A stretch of 64,000 nucleotides of DNA from Basidiobolus meristosporus CBS 931.73 (Eukaryota > Basidiobolomycota > Basidiobolomycetes > Basidiobolales > Basidiobolaceae). The position numbers and the translations under genes are program-made. The DNA is taken from the NCBI GenBank assembly GCA_002104905.1, contig MCFE01000277.1:41013-105012 (forward strand), given 5' to 3'. Below are positions 1 to 12,574 of this stretch, piece after piece. How positions within the stretch are numbered: the first letter of the stretch is position 1; every line of letters begins with the position of its first letter. The notes beneath the pieces were generated by a model. The model ran no database searches. It had not been told where the DNA came from and worked only from the letters and a program-made list of their open reading frames with translations.

Positions 1-1609
1 GTGATCCTAAAGCAGTTGCAAGCTCACTTGAATCAGTTTGCACAAGGTGACAAGTACAACTAGGCGCTGTTATGAAAGTATCAGGTGGCCAACAAGATAT
101 TATTGGTACAGTAGTGACTGATGAATGCTCAAATATGACTTGGCTGGCAAAATACTGGCTGTGATACTTGTAATACTCCACATGCCATCTGTGTGCTTCA
201 TGGCTATGAGGCTGGTTACAATATCCCTATGAAAATAATTTGGTTATGTAGGTGGATCCAATCCAGATCAGCTGTCAGGATCCAGGAGTGGGTCCATCAT
301 GATGCTGGTAGCTTGGAATCATTGACCCTCTAAACAATCTTATGATGGGATTGAGATGGTACTTTGCTGATTTTACTGCTAAATAAAGTACAAAACTTGA
401 TGGTGTTTAAGCAGTATTTTGGCAAGAATTGCATGGCATTCTGACAGTCTTAATGCGCTCTACAATTATCTATGAGGACCTAACCAGTCAGTACATCCAA
501 TTTCCTTATATGGCAAGAAACTTGACAGTGCTCTAATGGTCTCATTGCAAAATGTGGCTGGCATTATAATGCTACTGTACCAATTTACCAAACAGTATTT
601 TCTTTTTCTACCTCCCCTTCCACCACTCAAATATTTAACTGTAGAATAAACCTCTTTATTTGCTTACCCACCAACACCTGAGGTATTTGATATATAGCTC
701 AAATGAAAGAAACTATGGCCTCCTGCTTACTAACCTCTACATATGCACACACCTGCGGCAATAGATACACTTCTACTACCACAACTTTACGGCTTTTAAG
801 TGTAATACTTACAATGTTGCCATATACCTTGCAGTACTAGTAATATATACCTCTTGCAAACATATGCTTGGTTGCCGCCACTTTAGCCATCAATACCTCC
901 TGAATATCTGCAATGAACTTCTTTGTACTTAATCAATAAATACCTTCTTCCTGCTAGATTCTAGTCTTGATAATAGGGGCACTCTGACTCTTGTTTGTGT
1001 GAACTCCATATTGAATGGTGTAGAGACTGGCTTGTGACCAAGAGAAACTTGGCATACTTTGGTAAAGCTGTCCTAACAAAAGTTAGTTGCTTGTTGTGCC
1101 CAACCCAACTTTGCATTACTTAGCAGATTACTCACATGTTGGGGCTGCTTAGCTTCTTAATGCCAAAGAAATAGATGTCATCATGTGCTCATCTGTCCTC
1201 AGTACTCTCCATCTCTTGCTGGTAGTCCTCCATGTGCCAACTCATCACATTCCTGATGGACCTGAAGGTAATATTCTTGATGAGACTGTAAATAGTAGTG
1301 CCAGCAACTTGAGTAGTCTTCCTATCTTCCCACACATCCACTCCATAGGAAACTCCCAAAAGGTGAAGGGAGGCCCAATATTTTCCATACATCAAGCAAG
1401 ATGGAGTAGATAATGGATACAGTAGTGGCAGAGATTTGCATGTTCAGCTTTAGGCTGTTAGTTTAGCAGCTCAAATCACATCACAAACTCTCTGCATAAA
1501 AGCTGTAGATGTGTCAAGTTGGTGTTGGTGATCTGCTTCTGAATATATTCCCACAATGTCAGTATATGACTCCCAATGCTTCCAATTTACTCTTGGTTAA
1601 TTCTCTGAG

Positions 1610-1939
1610 TGTTTGAGAGTCTTAGAAATAATGGATGTGATTATATGGTTTCAACTTAATGATTTATTGAATGTAAAAGTAATACTTATACTTTTGTATG
1701 ATCTTGGCATAACAGGCATGTATAGTAGGCTTAGGAAGGTCTCAAGAACCTGTGTGCAAGGTTTGGGGCAGCTTGGACAATTTTGAGAACTTTCATGTTC
1801 TGATACCTGATATTTTGGTAAAAATATTAAAAGTAAATCTCAACAAGGAATTTGATCAGTATTCCCTAGGATTTGAAGATAATGATCAAAGTGACTAAGT
1901 TAGGTGAATATTTTGGTGGAATTACAAATTCCTACAACA
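1610..1939 (-). mobile_element. Diverged Copia-type LTR (copy 1)
   Basis: A 330-bp segment that aligns end to end with the LTR at 58071-58402. Both share an early 'gagtctt' block, the string 'cttaatgatttattgaatgt', the 'gtgtgcaa.gtttggggc' block and an ACAACA end. It begins TGTTTGAG and ends CTACAACA. No target-site duplication is visible. It is probably a solo or eroded LTR. The orientation is assigned from the intact copy, whose polypurine tract puts the element on the minus strand. Confidence 0.75.
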
Positions 1940-3355
1940 TTCAGAAGGCCACTAGAGTATATATATCTGGTTCATTGAGTCCTTGCATTTGAATTGTTGC
2001 ATATGTGTATGAATATTAATTGGAGCCTGTGAGAAGTACTTGGGATAGCAGATACACTGTAATATCTTGAGAATTCTTTCAAATTTCTCTGGTATCTCTA
2101 AGGGCTCATTCAGCTTGAAATGCCCCATGTACAACTTGGTTGTTAGTATAGGGATATTGCTGCAAAGCAAATGCACTACTCCCAGTAGAATGCTTTTGCT
2201 TTAACAGATACCCTCAATCTTAAGTATCTCTGGTTTCCAATTAATTCTGTATCTAGACAATGGCTTATAGATTGTTAACTTTGCTCCAATTGCATGCTTA
2301 CTTCAGTTCATTCTCTCTGTGGGAAGATAATGTTTTTAGTGTTGATGTTTGGATAGTAATAATGTGTATGAGTTATGGAGTAAATCCCCTGTATCTTGCA
2401 CATTTGACAGCAATATCCTCCATTGTACCCAGAAAAGCTGGCTATCAACTGATGGCTGAGGTATCTCCAATGCAGATAAAAAAATGTGCATTGATAGGGC
2501 AGCCATTTAGTAGTATTCCACTTGAACACATACAAAATTCATCTAGTGTTGTGCATCAACATTTAAAACTTAGCCAATTTACTCCATTAGAAATTCTAGT
2601 ACCTTATCAGATTTTCCCTAATCCAAACATAACTAATCCCAGTTATGGTTTATTTTATTACTTCACAGAATCTATTTTTAGCTGTCACACCTGATCAATT
2701 TTCATATGGTCATTACATCTTCAACTGATCTGCTAAGCCTTTCCAAATGATTGGTCATCCAAGATATATCCAACCACTTAGCAGTTGCCAAAACATTAGC
2801 TGATTGATGATGCAATTTTCATTTATCTTATGCACCTATCAACACCCAAACTGATCTCAATTAGTCCAGTCTCTTGTGCTTACTAATATGACTTGTTCAG
2901 AAAAGTGTAAATAAAGTTTACCAAACCTTATTGCCTAGTTTGTGTCTCAGCAAAATTAAGAATTCAGCAATTCTGTTCCAGTTTCTACCCATGCCTAGCA
3001 TATCTAGCATTCCAAGAACACCAAGCCTAGCCTGCATAGCAAACCAACTCTGTTGCCTTTATAGCCAAACCCTGCTATATACAAGACCAATATTAGACCA
3101 GAATTGGTGTGCCAATATTTCTGTCACTCTCTGACAATAATAAGATTCTGCACTTAGTTGTCCTTTCCATTCAGTTAAACCATTCAAGAGTTTTATTACA
3201 CTTTTCTCTTGAATATAACAAGGATGCTCCTCTGTTATGACAACAACCCCCAGGCCATCTTCCTGTGATATTATCTTCATCTTCACCTGATAGATTTAGT
3301 AGTTTGACCCATTCAGCTTTTCAGCTGAGAGAAAAATTCCATCATTAGCAGTACT

Positions 3356-3700
3356 AGCTTCTGAGTCTTAGAGATATTGGAAGTGATTGGAAGAACAAGT
3401 AGATTATATGGTTTTCACTTAATGATTTATTGAATGTGGAAGTAGTATTTACACTTTTACACAATCTTGGCAAGACAAGTACAAGGAATATGCTTAGAAA
3501 GATCCCAAAAACAGGTGCGCAAAGTCTGGGGCTGCTTGGACAACCTTGAGATTTTTCATATCCTGAGTACCTGATATTTTGGTGAAATATTCTCAGTAAA
3601 TACCAACAAGGGATTTGGCTTGAGCTCTCCGGCACTTGTTGACTATGGTCAAAGTGTCCAAGTTAAATGAATATCCAGGTGTAATTACAAAACTTAGAAT
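3356..3700 (-). mobile_element. Diverged Copia-type LTR (copy 2)
   Basis: Second decayed copy of the same LTR. It shares 'gagatattggaagtgattgg', 'cttaatgatttattgaatgt' and the 'caaagt.tggggctg.ttggacaa' block with 58071-58402. The terminal bases have drifted, so the edges are approximate. Confidence 0.7.
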
Positions 3701-4000
3701 TCAGCTGATATTATACTGGTATTCAGTATGACTTTAGTGAAGTTTTTTTTAGGGCTAAGAATTTGGATGCTAATCTTCGCACAACACTTAGCCTTTTAAT
3801 TCAAGTTGTTGGGAAGCATGAAGTAACAATGATGCCAACATATCCTGTTGGAGAGGTTGGAGGCCAATTGGTAAGATATCAAAGTGAGTAACATGCAAGA
3901 TACAATGCTTTTAGAGGACAGGATTATACCCCATTGTTCATGATTGCTTTGAAGTGTATCTAACATGGGAAATCACCACCAGACTTGACAAGTCCCCGGG

Positions 4001-4773
4001 TCCGCCAACGATGGCCACATATCCATCCACAACATCCTTAGTAAACCAAACTCCGCACAGGGAACTGATTTTGCTACGATCTGACAGCCGGCGGTAAACC
4101 TCCTCAACCCCACATTTAAGGAGAGGAAACTAAGGCCCCTAATTTTCGCACGTAAGATGATAAGATGATTGATGAAAATAGATCACCCAGGCCCTCCACC
4201 TATTTAGTTACGATCACTAGTTAAAAGCTTAAGATTATAGCGAGCAAAGCAAGTAATATACCTCGGAATGGTTACTAATCGGAGTTCAGCAACACCGATC
4301 CCCACTGAACACATAACTGCCGGCAAATCTGATTCCATGGAGTCAGCTTATTGCTGGGTACGGTTACACCAATTTCGAGCCCACTCTTTCTAGGCCCCCG
4401 ATGGAACGGAATCATCCCTCGGATTGGGCAAACGGTCTGTGGGACTTGCCGTGGGATCGGGAATCCCCCAGTTTGAACCTATGTATCCCAGTTAACTTCG
4501 CGTGGCGATCCGGCTAGAACTGCATTGTACAAGTAGAACCCTTAATTAACACTGATGGAAGTTTATTGGTAGGTGCACTGTAACTTGGATCAGGACATTT
4601 CAAGCAACAGAATATGGTCACGACCTAGGCAAATATTATCAAAATATCGGGGGAGGGGGGGGGGTTCATAGAGCGGCGGGATTACTATTATTTCATTAAC
4701 TTCGGATATTGGGGGCTAGTACGCAAGGATGCTTCTACAAGTTGGAATGGTAAAGATCTCTGGAATATACCAT
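4001..4773. other. Intergenic, no gene recognised
   Basis: Spacer between the transposon block and the first gene, with no convincing open frame or splice pattern. It holds a near-pure G tract around 4650-4663. It must include the 3' UTR of the minus-strand gene that ends at 4774. Confidence 0.5.
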
Positions 4774-5277
4774 TTACAAGTTCATGGCGGCAACAGCAAG
4801 ACCAGCGACGGCAACAAGGCTTCCGGCGGCTAAGGATTGAGCGCTGTTGCCCTTGGTGGTAGGCTGAGCGCCTGCAGTGGTTCCTTGGGTACCAGAAGCT
4901 CCTGGAGCACCGCTAGCAACTGGGGACTGGCTGGCGGCGGGGTTAGAGGGAGAGACAGCGGGAGCAGTAGGAGCAGGGGTAACAGATGGTTGAGGGTTGG
5001 CACTAGGAACCTGGACACAATAGGTGGTCACAAGACCTTGGGCACCGACAGCTTCGCCTTGAATAGCGGAGTCATCAGGGCATTGCTGGTAACATTGAAC
5101 AACTGCCTTCTGCTTCTCGCATCTGCAGACGAAATCTTGTTGGCCACACTTGTCCAAAGCAGCGGTGGCATCCTTTTTACAAGTATCGAAGACCGCCTGT
5201 GCTTGGCAAGCGGCGCTGACGCTTTGAGCAGCAACCAAGCAAGTGGCAAGGGCAACAAGGGCGGAAGTGAATTTCAT
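4774..5277 (-). CDS. GPI-anchored 8-cysteine secreted wall protein
   Basis: 167 aa, no intron needed. Residues 1-22 form a clear signal peptide. The mature N-terminal domain has eight cysteines with spacing C-x8-C-x10-C-x6-C-x-C-x8-C-x3-C-x20-C, which resembles the eight-Cys CFEM-like domains of fungal surface proteins but is not an exact match. A Pro/Ser/Thr/Ala/Gly-rich stalk follows (about residues 90-145), then a hydrophobic C-terminus after a small-residue patch, as in GPI-attachment signals. The frame stays open 45 codons upstream, but the Met at 5277 starts the signal peptide and lies about 56 bp below a TATA box, so it is preferred. Likely a plasma-membrane or cell-wall protein; the ligand is unknown. 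Confidence 0.85.
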   Translation of the reverse strand: MKFTSALVALATCLVAAQSVSAACQAQAVFDTCKKDATAALDKCGQQDFVCRCEKQKAVVQCYQQCPDDSAIQGEAVGAQGLVTTYCVQVPSANPQPSVTPAPTAPAVSPSNPAASQSPVASGAPGASGTQGTTAGAQPTTKGNSAQSLAAGSLVAVAGLAVAAMNL

Positions 5278-5332
5278 TATGGCGACTACGAGTAAAGAAG
5301 GTGTGGTGTGGTGTGGGTGTCCACTCCAAACG

Positions 5333-5340
5333 AATTTATA
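5333..5340 (-). promoter_or_regulatory. TATA box of the 8-Cys GPI protein gene
   Basis: TATAAATT on the minus strand, 56 bp upstream of the chosen ATG. The spacing matches the TATA-ATG distance of other genes in this window. Confidence 0.6.
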
Positions 5341-7146
5341 CTTCACCAACCGAGAGGCTGATTGGATGGCTTGAAATTGGTCCCACCCTAGACGAGTATC
5401 CACATATCCCAATGTTACCCAAGGAAATCCGAGTGACCGTATTGCATCAGGAATAGATAAATTGTTGATTATTTAGCCATTTCCTTCCAATGCGCCATGA
5501 TGCGCAGTTCGAAAATTTCCATCACAATCCATCGCTCCACTCTATTAATAGGTTGCCCGCGGTGAATTCCGTCGAGATGCATGGATCGATTAGGGTTAAA
5601 CGGGTTTAGCTTCTCCTCTGGTTTCACTTCAATTCTATTCTCACTCGCTTACACTTCTAAGTAGAATGGAGACATTGTGGGCGGGCCATAATGCTTGTTG
5701 GCTCGTTGATTTGTCTACATGCCGGAGCCGTGGTTTTGTACGCAGGACGGAAGGATACATCCGTCACGAGCGCAGCACACTTGTCTGATTTGACAGTGCA
5801 TGAGCCGACCTCACCATGCAGAGAATCGACTTCCCCAGCTGAATTTAGCTGGCTGGTTGTGTTATATGCAACCCCGTGGAGAAGTGTGCCTCTGTCTATT
5901 AGGGTGCAGTCACTGAATCTGATCCTATCCTTTATTGTAACGCTCAGCCGAAACGGCCTCTGATAGTCACACACCCCGCAACAAGTGTAGCCACCAAGTG
6001 CCAGCACAAGACCTTGGTGGTGGCGTTGGAACAAGCCTTTAAATAACGAACTCTCGGATGACTCATACACGATATACCGGCTCGTCCGATCTTTTTTCAC
6101 ACCTCTCTAAACTGCCACCATGGTCGTGTCACAGGGTTTTCTCTTTTTTAACCATCCGTCTCAGAAATTCTCCCGAGTTGAGTGAATTCACCCGTTCGTC
6201 AGGTCATCTGGCTGAGTCCCATCAAACCTCCCTGATATTCCCCAGCGAGAGCGTGAGGAAGTGGCCAAGAAGGATTACTCTCCTTGCGCAGCACACTTGA
6301 GGAATGCAGCCAACCGACCTCCCCCCAATTCCAACACTGAAATCATGGAGCGTAGGCGGGCCCTGTTCCAGCATATTGCAAGGAGCCCATTTTGGCGGTG
6401 ATCGGTCCAGCGTCCAGCTGACCCTCAGGGCTGTTTAACCCAGAAGATACTCTCAATTCCGCAAGGGGTGTTTAGCATGGGTTAGGGTAAATTGAAGAGA
6501 ATTTTTCCAGCGGATGGATTCTAGTGCGGGTGTCTGGCTCCGCAATGCCTAATCATCTTGTGTGCGCTATGCAGAGCTCTTCGTCAGTTTTTGGAATTCG
6601 GATTTCGCTGGCATCAGGCACCATGGTGTACTTCTCTAGCGAGCACATGGTAGTCCGGGTCATATGCCATGAGCATTCATATCGCCTCCTCGTAATACGT
6701 CACCCCATCCGTGTATTAGTCAGCGGATGCCATCAACAACTGGCCATACATGCTAAGGAATTCTCCTACTGGCAAAAGTGGCCGATTTCATGGTGGGATG
6801 AGTGGATAAATTTGCCAGGAATGTAAACAAGACGGCAAGCTCGAGGCATCTCTCGTGGTGTAACTGTTTAGCCTTCAAAATGGATTTAGAAATCGATCAT
6901 CTAATATGATAGAGGGCTCGCCTTATAGAGTCGATTAGCTATATAAATATTGGAGCATCTGCTATGATGCTATTGAAATCTCACTTGGAATGCCAAATGA
7001 TGTAGATTGATTGGATTAGGTAAAGGTATCTTACTTACCAATAATGATCAACATGGATTGCCCCAAAATCTCTCAAGGTGGATTAAAAAAGAAATATAAA
7101 ATGCCAAGTGGTGGGACTAAGTGGTACTTACATTCTTATTGGAAAG
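5341..7146. other. Intergenic, no supported gene
   Basis: 1.8 kb between divergent genes. A minus-strand open frame at 5657-6100 looks protein-like but has no usable ATG. A 14-nt string, GCGCAGCACACTTG, occurs twice (5770-5783 and 6286-6299). No tRNA or recognisable domain was seen. It presumably contains the promoter of the b5 reductase gene. Confidence 0.4.
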
Positions 7147-8204
7147 ATGCGCTTCTACACCTCCATGTTTGCTGCTGCTCAGAGAGCCTCCATGACTCTC
7201 AAGGGTCCCGCTATGGCCCGCTCATACTCCGCATATGCTGGAGCATCGGCTGGAAGAAGCTCCATCTTGAAGTTTGCTTCCTTCGCTTTGCCTGCCGCTG
7301 CTGCCGGAGGTAAGTTCTGGATATCTGGCGATGGTCAGGATGCACGGTAACTAATCCACTTGTTTCCCCGTTAGCTGCCTACTACCAATACGCTTCTCCA
7401 GTCCAAAACGACAGCTCAAGCACCGAGCCCAAGAAGTTTGCTTTGGACCCCAGCCAATTCATCGACTTCAAGCTTCTTGAGGTCGAAGAGATCAACCACA
7501 ACACCAAGTTGTTCCGTTTCGAGCTCCCCGAAGGTGAAACTTTGGGTATGAGCGTGGCTTCCTGCGTCATCACCAAGGTCCCTAAGGCTGGCGGTAAGGG
7601 AGTTATCATTCGCCCATACACCCCTACCTCCGATGATGACACTGTCGGCCACTTCGATATGATCATCAAGAAGTACCCCAACGGACCCATGTCTGAGCAC
7701 ATCCACAACATGAAGCCTGGAGACACTTTGGCCGTCAAGGGCCCCTTCCCCAAGTATACCTACAAGCCAAACACTCTCAGCCACATTGGTATGATTGCTG
7801 GTGGAACCGGTATCACTCCTATGCTCCAAGTGATCCGTAAGGTGTTCAAGAATCCTGAGGACAAGACCAAGATCACCTTGGTATTCGCCAATGTCAACGA
7901 AGATGACATTTTGTTGCGCGATGAACTCGACAAACTGGCCATGGAGCACCCTGAGCAATTCAAGCTCTACTACACCCTCGACAACGCACCCAAGGGCTGG
8001 ACTCAAGGTCAAGGTCGCGTCAACGCCGAAGTAGTCAAGGACTTCATGCCCAAGCCTGCTGAGGACACCATGGTCTTCGTTTGCGGCCCTGACCCAATGG
8101 TCGCCTCCCTCTCTGGCGCCAAGAACCCTGACAAGTCTCAAGGTGCTTTGGGTGGTATCTTGAAGGAGTTGGGTTACACAGAGAGCAATGTTTACAAATT
8201 CTAA
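7147..8204 (+). CDS. MCR1: Mitochondrial NADH-cytochrome b5 reductase
   Basis: Two exons, 7147-7309 and 7375-8204, give 330 aa. The intron is 65 bp (gtaagt...ttag) and frame joins cleanly. It is a flavoprotein that passes electrons from NADH to cytochrome b5-type acceptors. Residues 1-55 are Ala/Ser/Arg-rich with a hydrophobic stretch, typical of the targeting/anchor segment of the mitochondrial form. The FAD-binding RPYTPTS motif, the nucleotide-binding GGTGITPM motif and the C-terminal CGPDPMV motif are all present in the usual order. Length fits the MCR1 family (about 300-330 aa). The paralogous ER b5 reductase is the main alternative, but the long presequence favours mitochondria. Codon use looks optimised, suggesting high expression. 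Confidence 0.93.
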
Positions 8205-8606
8205 TCTTGATTAGATCATTTCACATTATGCATAACTTTTCCATATTTGTACTTCGTTCTCAATCAATAAACGGGACCATTAGACACTTTCATTCTTCCC
8301 CAAACCCCGCATTTTGGGGTACAGGCTCATTGGGCCGCGGGGTCGTCACATTAACCAACTAATTATCCAAACAGGTCGTTGATAAGCAATGGTTGCATGA
8401 GCAATGATTACTGAAGTATCTGTGCCATCATGACGTCAAGAGATACCTCACTTACTTGGGCATTCGTACACGCATTATTTTATGCGCCGATTATACGCCA
8501 CCTAATCATTGGATCCATGGTAGTTGTGGCTTCACTCCACCTGACATATTTCCAAGGAAGATACTAAAGAGACTACGTGAAGTCCAGTCGTCAATTCGGA
8601 TTAAAT
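8205..8606. other. Intergenic spacer
   Basis: About 400 bp between the b5 reductase stop and the coatomer alpha start. An AATAAA-like signal (atcaataaacg) lies about 60 bp after the stop. Nothing else recognised. Confidence 0.5.
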
Positions 8607-11600
8607 ATGCTATTCAAGGTCACTTTCCTTACGTGTTGTTGTACAAAAGATCGGTATTGAAGAGTGAGGCAACTTTTTGATTAGTGGGAGTCGACAAGCA
8701 CCCGAGTTAAAGGACTTGCATTTCACCCAAGAAGACCTTGGGTCTTGACCTCGCTGCACAGCGGCGGTTTGGAGCTATGGGATTACCGTACGGGTGCGCT
8801 TTTGGAAAGGTTCGAAGAACATACCGGTATTTTTGCTCCTATTTCTATGTTAACCTCCAAGACTACGTCCAAACTGCTAACGTTCGGCTTTGACGAAAAG
8901 GTCCGGTTCGTGGTGTTTCGTTCCACCCCACGAAAGAGCTTTTTGTTTCTGGTGGGGATGATATGAGAGTTAAGGTGTGGGACGTGAAAACTAGACGTTG
9001 TCTGTTTACGCTTAGCGGCCATTCCGACTATATCCGTACGGTGTTCTTTCACCCTCGGTTTCCTTGGATCGTGAGCGCTTCGGACGACTTAACCATACGC
9101 ATATGGAATTGGCAGTCGAGGGCATGCATAGCAGTTTTGGCTGGACATACTCATTACGTTATGTGCGCACAGTTTCATCCTACGGAAGATCTAATTGCTT
9201 CCGCTAGTCTAGACCAGACTGTCAGGATTTGGGATACATCTGGTTTGCCACTTTCTGTGGTTGCTATGATCTAAGTATCGTTTGTTGTAACCATTCTTTT
9301 TGGCTAGGCCTGCGTAGCAAAAATGTAGCACCTGTTTCTGTTCTTGACGGTGGCATGGCATCGGGGATGGGTCAACAAGCAGATGTAGTAGCTGATGTAG
9401 ATGTTACAGTGAGGTTTGTATTGGAAGGCCATAGCCGGGGAGTTAATTGGGTGTCTTTTCACCCAAGCCAGGCTTTACTTGTCTCCGGTGGTGACGATAA
9501 GCAGATACGAGTTTGGAGGTTTAACGGTAAATCCTAACATTCCTAAATAGGCTGTCGCATATAATAATACGTGTTCATTTCACTTTGCATTCAGTCCATA
9601 GAGCATGGGAGACGGAGGTTTATCGAGGGCACACTGACAATGTATCGTCAGTTCTATTCCATCCCCACCACGGATTGATCGTATCTTGCGGGGAAGATAT
9701 GACCATCCGAGTGTGGGACACCGATGCAAAGACCTTGGTGCAATGCTTTTCGAATACACACAATCGGTTTTGGGCACTCTGCTCGCATCCAAAAGGCAAT
9801 CTGTTTGCCAGCGGTAAACTGAATTCCTGAACGTTTGCTCATATACTGTTCTCAACGTTGCCCTCCATACAGGTCACGATGGCGGACTTGCGGTATTCAA
9901 GCTTAACAGAGAGCGCCCAGCCTGGACAATGCACGAAGGATCGCTTTTCTACGTGCGCGAGAATCACATCAGAGCCATGAATTACGCCACCGGAAAAGAC
10001 GCCCCATTAGTAACTATCAAGCGACTCAACACTTACACTGCCCCGAAAACTGTCACATACAACAATGCCGAGAAGGCTTTTCTCATTACAACCCAATGTG
10101 AAAGCCCGATATATGAGCTTTACCGTATACCAAAGGGCTATACTGGCGGGGCTCTCATCAAGAATGAAGTATTGTCTGGTAGTTGCTCGGCTGCGGTGTT
10201 TCTCAGTCGAAACCGGTTTGCTGTTCTAAACCAACCAGGAAATACCATCGACATCAAAGATCTGTCAAACGCTACTACGGCCACCATAAACTTCGACAGA
10301 GTAATCCGGGATATATCCTATTCACCTGGTGGAGGTCTGATGCTTTTTACCGACAGTTGCGTGATTCTGTATCATGTACCGACGCGACGGGCCCTAGCGG
10401 AGCTGAGTGTGGATGCAGTTAAATACGCAGTTTGGGCTCCTGACATGTCAATGGTCGCACTCTTAGCAAAGCATAGCGTCACATTGTGCACAAAAGACCT
10501 GGTCAAAAAGTGTCAAGCTCGAGAGTCTAGCCGGGTAAAAAGCGGCGCTTTCGACTCCACCGGAGTCTTTATCTACAACACACTGGACCATATCAAGTTT
10601 CTTCTTTTCCAAGGTGATCATGGGATAATCCGCACTGTTGGTGAGCCCGTGTACTTGCTGAGATCGGAGGGCACCGTTCTGCATATTCTTGATAGGAAAA
10701 ATAAACCCGATTCGATCGTCATTGATCCAACTGAGTATCAATTCAAGCTTGCCTTGATTGAGAAGAATCTCTCTCGGGCTGTGCACTTCATTCGTGATTC
10801 CAGTCTCGTAGGAAAAGGCGTGGTTGCGTACTTACAGCAACTGGGGTATCCTGAGATAGCCATGTTCTTTGTCGACGACGAAACGGACCGGTTTGAATTG
10901 GCCTTGGATGCTGGGAATATTGATGCTGCACTTCGCAGCTGCCAATCAATCGATAAATACGGTTGCTGGGCCAAATTAAGCGATGAGGCCTTGAAGCACG
11001 GCAATCGCCATGTAGCCGAGCTTGCTTACCGACGCATCAAGCGATTGGACCGATTGTCTTTCCTGTATTTGGTCACTGGTGACCTTGAGAAAATCAATAG
11101 CATCCTGGCGGTAGCTGAGCAAGAAAATGGTGCAGAGATGCAATATAATAACGCATTATTAGTTGGTAACGTTGAGGCAAGGATCAAAATATTGGTGGAG
11201 ACCAACCAACTCCCTCTAGCGTATCTTACAGCTAAATCTCATGGACTAGACACGAAAGCAAGCCAAATTCTTATGATGGCGAACATGGCTGAAGTAGACA
11301 TCCAGCTTCCGACTACATCTGGCCGATTTTTGCCCACTCCAAGTCCACTGCTTTCTAGACCAACTGTGGAGAACTGGCCATTGTTATCTTCCTCCAAAGG
11401 GGCATTTGAAAATATAGTTAAGGGAATAGTTGCCGGAATCCCTGCTGGCAATGACGAACTCCTAGCCGAACACCGAGATTTGAGTAATGAGAACATGGAC
11501 GATAAGCCGGATGACCCAACAGACTGGGGTATCGAAGAAATATGTCTAGATGAAGTTCGTGAGCCGGTTAGGTTTGTGATGCCTTCGAGTGGTATCGAGG

Positions 11601-12574
11601 AGTCCGATGTACGGTGTAGGCACTCCAGCCTGGCAGTGGACCATATAGCCTGTGGTTTCTTTGATACCGCAATGAATCTATTAAACAGTCAAAGCGGTGT
11701 AGTCAATTTTGCCCCTTTGAAGCCACTTTTCCTAACTGTTTTCCGAACCGCAAGTACTCTTATGTCGATGAATCCTTCCATCGTATCTATACGCGTCCCA
11801 ATTCGCCGGAGTATTGAGGAAACACGCCTGGAGAAATCCGCACCTGGTGTGATATTCACTTTGGCGAATCTTACGAATCGATTTCATCTCGCCAGCAAAT
11901 TAACATCGGATGGAAAGTTCGAGGATGCCATCGCACAATTCAAAGGCATCCTACACACACTGGTACTTACAACCGTCGATCAAGCACATCTGAGGCATGC
12001 CGAGGAGCTCCTGAGTAGCTGTCGAGAATACATTGTCGGGCTTCAGATGGAGCGAGTTAGACAGAATATTCGAGATGATGACAAGGAAAATGTGAAGAGA
12101 ATACTCGAGCTCTCCGCCTATTTTACTCATTGTGACCTACAGAACTCACATAAGCAACTTAGCCTAAGGTTGGCGATGACCCTTAGCTTTAGATATAAGA
12201 ACTTCAGGTCGGCCTCTAGCTTTGCTGGTCGCTTGCTGGACTCAAGCCCGCCTTCTCGAGTTGTCGCCCAGGCCAGACAGGTGCAATCCGTATCCGATAA
12301 AGCTTCTCGTGACGAGATTCTGCTGAACTATGATCCATTCAAGCCGCTCCTCATCTGCGGTAGTACATATACTCCTATCCATGATATGGATCGCAAGGTT
12401 GAATGTCCTTACTGTCATTCTTCATACCACTTGGAATGTCAAGGAAAGCTGTGTACCACATGCGACATTTCACAGATCGGCGCCAGTGCTACAGGCCTTC
12501 GCATCCTCTACGGCCCCTCCAGTAACAACAAACAGCGTGAAAGAGAGGCCATTGAGTCAATCGAATTCCCCTAG
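8607..12574 (+). CDS. COP1: Coatomer (COPI) subunit alpha
   Basis: Six exons, 8607-8618, 8685-8826, 8901-9242, 9308-9526, 9595-9813 and 9873-12574, encode 1211 aa, the normal length for alpha-COP. All junctions keep frame. It is the largest WD-repeat subunit of the COPI coat, which drives Golgi-to-ER retrieval. WD40 repeats fill residues 1 to about 320 (for example [32 protein letters not shown]). The middle is alpha-solenoid, and the C-terminal COPI_C region ends in a cysteine/histidine cluster ([17 protein letters not shown], then CTTC). The start is inferred: a 12-nt exon gives MLFK, spliced to [10 protein letters not shown], which parallels the conserved alpha-COP N-terminus (MLTKFESKSSRVKG). 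Its donor (GTCACT) is weak, so exon 1 is the least certain part. Confidence 0.95.

Larger units (their letters stand above)
1..4000. repeat. AT-rich block of degenerate transposon sequence
   Basis: Visibly more AT-rich than the following gene region. No open frame longer than about 145 codons and no recognisable intact domain on either strand. It contains two diverged copies of the same roughly 330-bp LTR found at 58071-58402, annotated separately. The composition changes abruptly near 3,990-4,010. I read it as decayed retroelement sequence; apart from the LTRs no element family could be named. Confidence 0.65.

Noticed and set aside
5657..6100. 147-codon minus-strand frame with protein-like composition
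   Set aside because: No ATG before its last ten or so codons (it opens with GTG), no recognised domain, and no clear splice site to an upstream exon.
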